NCBI GenBank assembly: GCA_036508135.1
Contig: DATCHW010000259.1
Location: 310,001-374,000, forward strand
DNA: 64,000 nt
Source: DATCHW01 sp036508135
Lineage (GTDB): Bacteria > Bacteroidota > Ignavibacteria > Tepidaquicellales > Tepidaquicellaceae
Direction: 5' to 3'
Below, piece by piece: positions 60,754 through 64,000 of the stretch. The position numbers and the translations under genes are program-made. How positions within the stretch are numbered: position 1 is the first letter of the stretch; each line of letters opens with the position of its first letter. Below the pieces are notes generated by a model that saw nothing but the letters and a program-made list of their open reading frames with translations, made no database searches and was not told where the DNA came from.

Positions 60754-61350
60754 TTAATTTTTCTCAATATTTTCATTTGATGGATTCTGAGGAGATTCTG
60801 TTTTCTTAGCAGCTGCAGCTATCGCTGCTTCTGCTTTTTTCCTCTCCTGTTCAATTGCAAACTCTTCTGCTTTTTTCTTTTTTTCTTCAACCTGAACTTC
60901 TGATAAATCAGAAAAATGATATAATAGATCTTCTCTCTTAAATTCTGAATATTCAAACACATCAGTCATATAAATACATTCTGTAGGACATGGGAACACG
61001 CATAACTGACAGAAACAGCATTTCGCAAGGTCAATATCAAACTTTGAAACGAATAGAGCTTTTTTCTTACCCTGAGACGTGGATCCGGTTTTACCTACTG
61101 TATCTCCGGGAGTAACTTTGATAGTTTCGATTTTAATGCAGCTTACAGGACAAGCACGGGCGCATTGATCACAACCGATACAATCATCAATATTAACAAA
61201 TAACCTGTTCCTTTCTCTCTCAGGAAGCTGTAACCTCTGCTCAGGATATTGAATCGTTACGCTCTTATAGAACATATGACGAAATGTAATCGACATACCT
61301 ATCATAATCGACGATAGTGCCTGATAAATATTTTTGAAGTATGCTTTCAT
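60754..61350 (-). CDS. nuoI: NADH-quinone oxidoreductase subunit I with charged C-terminal extension
   Basis: Peripheral iron-sulfur subunit, 198 residues, carrying clusters N6a and N6b: two CxxCxxCxxxCP sets, CIGCDQCARACPVSC and CCFCQLCVFPCPTEC. The N-terminal amphipathic helix (SSIMIGMSITFRHMFYKSVTIQYPEQ) docks on the membrane arm. Beyond the usual end (FKREDLLYHFSDL) a Lys/Glu/Ala-rich tail of about 45 residues follows (EEKKKKAEEFAIEQERKKAEAAIAAAAKKTE, ending NIEKN). Many NuoI proteins are about 150-180 residues, so this tail is extra. It is predicted to be helical; its role is unknown. Confidence 0.93.
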   Translation of the reverse strand: MKAYFKNIYQALSSIMIGMSITFRHMFYKSVTIQYPEQRLQLPERERNRLFVNIDDCIGCDQCARACPVSCIKIETIKVTPGDTVGKTGSTSQGKKKALFVSKFDIDLAKCCFCQLCVFPCPTECIYMTDVFEYSEFKREDLLYHFSDLSEVQVEEKKKKAEEFAIEQERKKAEAAIAAAAKKTESPQNPSNENIEKN

Positions 61351-61366
61351 TAAAAACCTATAAAAT

Positions 61367-62419
61367 TTAGAGAACTAAATATAAACCTATAATAAAAATA
61401 TTGACCAAACTAATCGGGATAAAATATTTCCAGCACATAGTCATTAATTGGTCAACCCTCACTCTTGGTAATGTCCATCTCAACCAAATCTGAACGAACA
61501 CAAAAAATAATCCTTTAATTAAGAACCAGATAACCTGAACAACAGGTGCATTCAGGAAAGGAATCATATCCCCAAATGGCGATTGCCATCCGCCGAAGAA
61601 TAATGTAGCTACGATTGCCGATACTGCAAACATCTGAGCATATTCAGCCATAAAGAACATAGCAAATTTCATTCCCGAATATTCTAAATGCACACCTGCA
61701 ACTAATTCGCTGTCGGCTTCAGGTATATCAAATGGTGTTCTGTTAGTTTCTGCAAGAGTCGAAATAAATAAAATCAAAGCCGCTATAGCCATAAACGGAA
61801 TAATTATTAACTTAGAAATTCCACCCGGTCCTCCTAAAATATACCAGTTTTGAATTCCGCCCTGCTGTGAAGTTACGATTTCCTGCATACTTAATGTACC
61901 TGCAATCATAACAACGACTAAAGCAGAAAGCGCGGTGGGTATTTCATAACTTACTATTTGTGCAACAGATCTCATTGCACCATATAGAGAATACTTATTA
62001 TGAGAAGACCAGCCGGCCATTAATAAACCCATAACACCCAAAGACGTGATTGCAAAGAAATAAAAAAGTCCGAGGTTTAAATCAGCTCCTATAAAAATCT
62101 GACTGAACGGCAAAACTGCATATCCCATAAACGTTGCCACAAAAACAACGAACGGAGCCATATTATATAACCCTTTATCGGCAAATTCAGGAGCAACAAA
62201 TTCCTTTTGCATCAGTTTAACTACATCCATAATAGTCTGCAGTAATCCCCATTTACCTGTTCTATTAGGACCAATTCGGTCTTGCATAAAAGCGGATACT
62301 TTTCTTTCCGCCAATACTGCATAAAGTGCAAATACAGCAACATATATTAGTATTGCCGTAGGAATAAGTATAAATGCTAATAAATTGTTTCCAAAAATTG
62401 TTACAAAGTAATTTTCCAC
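61367..62419 (-). CDS. nuoH: NADH-quinone oxidoreductase subunit H
   Basis: Eight-TM quinone-site subunit of 350 residues. YAVLAERKVSAFMQDRIGPNRTGKWGLLQTIMDVVKLMQKEF and FISTLAETNRTPFDIPEADSELVAGVHLEYSGMKFAMFFMAEYAQM are the signature loops that line the quinone channel; the end RWTLPRVRVDQLMTMCWKYFIPISLVNI is also canonical. The start is GTG at 62419. nuoD precedes it directly; nuoE, nuoF and nuoG, which normally lie between, are absent here. Confidence 0.97.
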   Translation of the reverse strand: MENYFVTIFGNNLLAFILIPTAILIYVAVFALYAVLAERKVSAFMQDRIGPNRTGKWGLLQTIMDVVKLMQKEFVAPEFADKGLYNMAPFVVFVATFMGYAVLPFSQIFIGADLNLGLFYFFAITSLGVMGLLMAGWSSHNKYSLYGAMRSVAQIVSYEIPTALSALVVVMIAGTLSMQEIVTSQQGGIQNWYILGGPGGISKLIIIPFMAIAALILFISTLAETNRTPFDIPEADSELVAGVHLEYSGMKFAMFFMAEYAQMFAVSAIVATLFFGGWQSPFGDMIPFLNAPVVQVIWFLIKGLFFVFVQIWLRWTLPRVRVDQLMTMCWKYFIPISLVNIFIIGLYLVL

Positions 62420-62444
62420 AAGTATTAATTTTTCAAATTAATTA

Positions 62445-63563
62445 TTATCTGTCAATTTCACCAAGGACAACATCAAAACTGCCAAGAACAAGAACTACAT
62501 CAGCTAACATATAACCTCTGGATATCTGGTTCATCAGACTCAAATGCACGAATGAAGGAGATCTGACTTTCACTCTGTAAGGATTCAGCGAGCCGTCACT
62601 TATAATATAATATCCCAATTCTCCTTTGGGTACTTCCGTCCTTGAATATATTTCCCCGGCAACCGGCTTTATTCTCTTCGGAATTGCTGAAGTAACATCT
62701 CCTTCAGGTATATTGTCTATCGCCTGCTCAACTATCTTTAAAGATTCTTCCATTTCTCTGACCCTGACCATATATCTATCCCAGCAATCCCCTACAGTTC
62801 CAAGTTCGCCTTTTCCTATAGGTATATCAAAATCAAATTTATGATAAACAGAATAAGGGTCATTTTTTCTTAAATCAAATTTTACACCGGATCCTCTTAA
62901 CGTTGGTCCGCTTGCACCGGCATTTATAGCCACATCTGCAGGCAGTATTCCTATATTTATTGTCCTTTCAATAAAAATCTTATTAAAAGTAAGCAGGTCG
63001 TTTAATTGTTTAATCTTAGGTCTGAAGTATTTTATAAATTCCTTTGTTTTTTTCACAAAACCATCCGGTATATCGTGAGATAAACCGCCTACCCAGATAT
63101 AATTATAGAGCATTCTTGCTCCACAGGTCATTTCAAATAATTCAAGAACTTTTTCCCTGTCGATAAAACAATATAGAAAAGGTGTAAATGCACCGGTGTC
63201 ATTTCCATAAGTTCCGATGGCAACTAAGTGAGAAGCTATTCTCTGAAGTTCTGCCATAATCACCCTGATGTATTCCACTCTTTCGGGAACTTCTATTCCA
63301 AGAAGTTTTTCAATTGCGATTGCATATCCGAGCTCATTGCTCATAGCATTAACATAATCAAGTCTGTCAGTATAAGGTATAACCTGAGGATACGTCATTG
63401 CTTCGCAGTGCTTTTCAAAACATCTGTGCAGATATCCAATATGCGGTTTTACATTTTCAACTATCTCTCCGTCTAAAAGTAATTCAAGTCTGAGTACCCC
63501 GTGTGTAGATGGGTGCTGGGGACCCATATTGATTACCATTTCATCGGTTTTTAATTCAGCCAT
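62445..63563 (-). CDS. nuoD: NADH-quinone oxidoreductase subunit D
   Basis: 49-kDa-type subunit, 372 residues, at the quinone-binding junction. MVINMGPQHPSTHGVLRLELLLDGEIVENVKPHIGYLHRCFEKHCE, MSNELGYAIAIEKLLGIEVP, FEMTCGARMLYNYIWVGGLSHDIPDGF, NAGASGPTLRGSGVKFDLRKNDPYSVY, GDCWDRYMVRVREMEESLKIV and VHLSLMNQISRGYMLADVVLVLGSFDVVLGEIDR are all present. Complete protein. It is 24 bases after nuoC. Confidence 0.97.
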   Translation of the reverse strand: MAELKTDEMVINMGPQHPSTHGVLRLELLLDGEIVENVKPHIGYLHRCFEKHCEAMTYPQVIPYTDRLDYVNAMSNELGYAIAIEKLLGIEVPERVEYIRVIMAELQRIASHLVAIGTYGNDTGAFTPFLYCFIDREKVLELFEMTCGARMLYNYIWVGGLSHDIPDGFVKKTKEFIKYFRPKIKQLNDLLTFNKIFIERTINIGILPADVAINAGASGPTLRGSGVKFDLRKNDPYSVYHKFDFDIPIGKGELGTVGDCWDRYMVRVREMEESLKIVEQAIDNIPEGDVTSAIPKRIKPVAGEIYSRTEVPKGELGYYIISDGSLNPYRVKVRSPSFVHLSLMNQISRGYMLADVVLVLGSFDVVLGEIDR

Positions 63564-63587
63564 CTATTAGAAAAATTAAATTTTAAA

Positions 63588-64000
63588 TTAATAAGGCACT
63601 TTCATACCTTTGTAAAACTCCTGGACTTTATAATCTTTTCTCAGCGGATGTCCTTCCCAGTCATCAGGACAAAGTATCCTTCTCGGATCCGGATGATTTT
63701 CGTATTTCAGTCCCATCATATCAAATGCTTCACGTTCGTGCCATTCTGCAGTCGCCCATACATCATAAACCGACTGCACTAAAGGGTTATCTTTAGGGAC
63801 AATTACTTTAATAGTGATTTTATGATTGTGAACGAACGAATATAAATGATATACCGATGCAAGATTATCTTTATCGTAGTCCACTCCGCTAAGGCAGCTT
63901 AGTGAATCAAATTGCAAAGTATCTTCATCCCTGAGGAATAAACTCACTGCATTTATCTTATCCGCAGAAACAATAATGAAAGGTGCAACAGGAACATCAG
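63588..64000 (-). CDS. nuoC: NADH-quinone oxidoreductase subunit C, N-terminus beyond the window edge
   Basis: 30-kDa-type subunit. The frame is open to the right edge: upstream of a GTG at 63947, codons for PVAPFIIVSADKINAVSLFLR continue in frame, so the GTG is internal. CLSGVDYDKDNLASVYHLYSF, then VQSVYDVWATAEWHEREAFDMMGLKYENHPDPRRILCPDDWEGHPLRKDYK are the NuoC signature. The N-terminal part, and any nuoA and nuoB genes, lie outside the window. Confidence 0.94.
   Translation of the reverse strand, partial: DVPVAPFIIVSADKINAVSLFLRDEDTLQFDSLSCLSGVDYDKDNLASVYHLYSFVHNHKITIKVIVPKDNPLVQSVYDVWATAEWHEREAFDMMGLKYENHPDPRRILCPDDWEGHPLRKDYKVQEFYKGMKVPY

Noticed and set aside
1..64000. CRISPR array or phage/transposon of full length
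   Set aside because: No regularly spaced direct repeats were seen, and the only mobile-element traces are the recombinase stub and the DUF772-like domain.

Overview
The window is AT-rich bacterial chromosome. Two secreted proteins end in the Por/type IX secretion C-terminal sorting domain, with the NPFNP signature. The complex I cluster runs nuoC-D-H-I-J-K-L-M-N with no nuoE, nuoF or nuoG, and atpD-atpC stand apart from the rest of the ATP synthase genes. Together these point to the Bacteroidota/Chlorobi/Ignavibacteria (FCB) group, most likely an Ignavibacteria-like organism; this is inference from gene content, not a placement. Several genes use GTG or TTG starts and some have clear AAGGAG-type ribosome binding sites.

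Layout. 1-5000: the 5'-complete part of a sodium:solute symporter (its C-terminus lies off the left edge), a metallo-beta-lactamase-fold hydrolase, an outer-membrane barrel and an ABC-F ATPase. 5100-12950: an envelope-glycan operon read right to left, with an NfrA-like TPR/outer-membrane barrel, an NfrB-like glycosyltransferase split over two genes, a WecB-type UDP-GlcNAc 2-epimerase and a T9SS-exported S15-like hydrolase. 13100-16700: a BtuF-like lipoprotein, a secreted conserved protein, tsaD and a small membrane protein. 16800-17800: an RsbRD-like protein and a decayed GatE/GatD remnant. 18000-45500: mostly peptide and amino-acid metabolism, with two OPT transporters, a POT transporter, peptidases of families C1, M1, M2, M20 (PepT and PepD) and M49-like, a trans-sulfuration enzyme, an aromatic-amino-acid-type decarboxylase and an ornithine-cyclodeaminase homologue. 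45470-47900: a tRNA-Ser, a frameshifted T9SS beta-propeller gene, G/C-tract inverted repeats and a tyrosine-recombinase remnant, which looks like a decayed mobile-element footprint. 47930-50680: iorAB, a SnoaL-like protein and tRNA-Lys. 50700-54500: atpC, atpD and glmS. 54600-64000: the complex I operon with a tRNA-Leu between nuoL and nuoM.

How the genes work together. The peptidases, three families of peptide importer, the trans-sulfuration enzyme and indolepyruvate:ferredoxin oxidoreductase suggest growth on proteins and peptides. Amino-acid fermentation through IorAB would give reduced ferredoxin, and a complex I lacking the NADH module is a plausible ferredoxin oxidiser. The WecB + NfrB-like + NfrA-like set matches, part for part, the E. 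coli system that makes and exports a ManNAc-containing surface glycan (the phage N4 receptor). Here, however, the synthase is cut in two between its catalytic motifs: the first half carries a SPOR domain, and the second half carries a long coiled region preceded by an IS5-transposase-like (DUF772-like) domain. This is the most unusual feature of the window.
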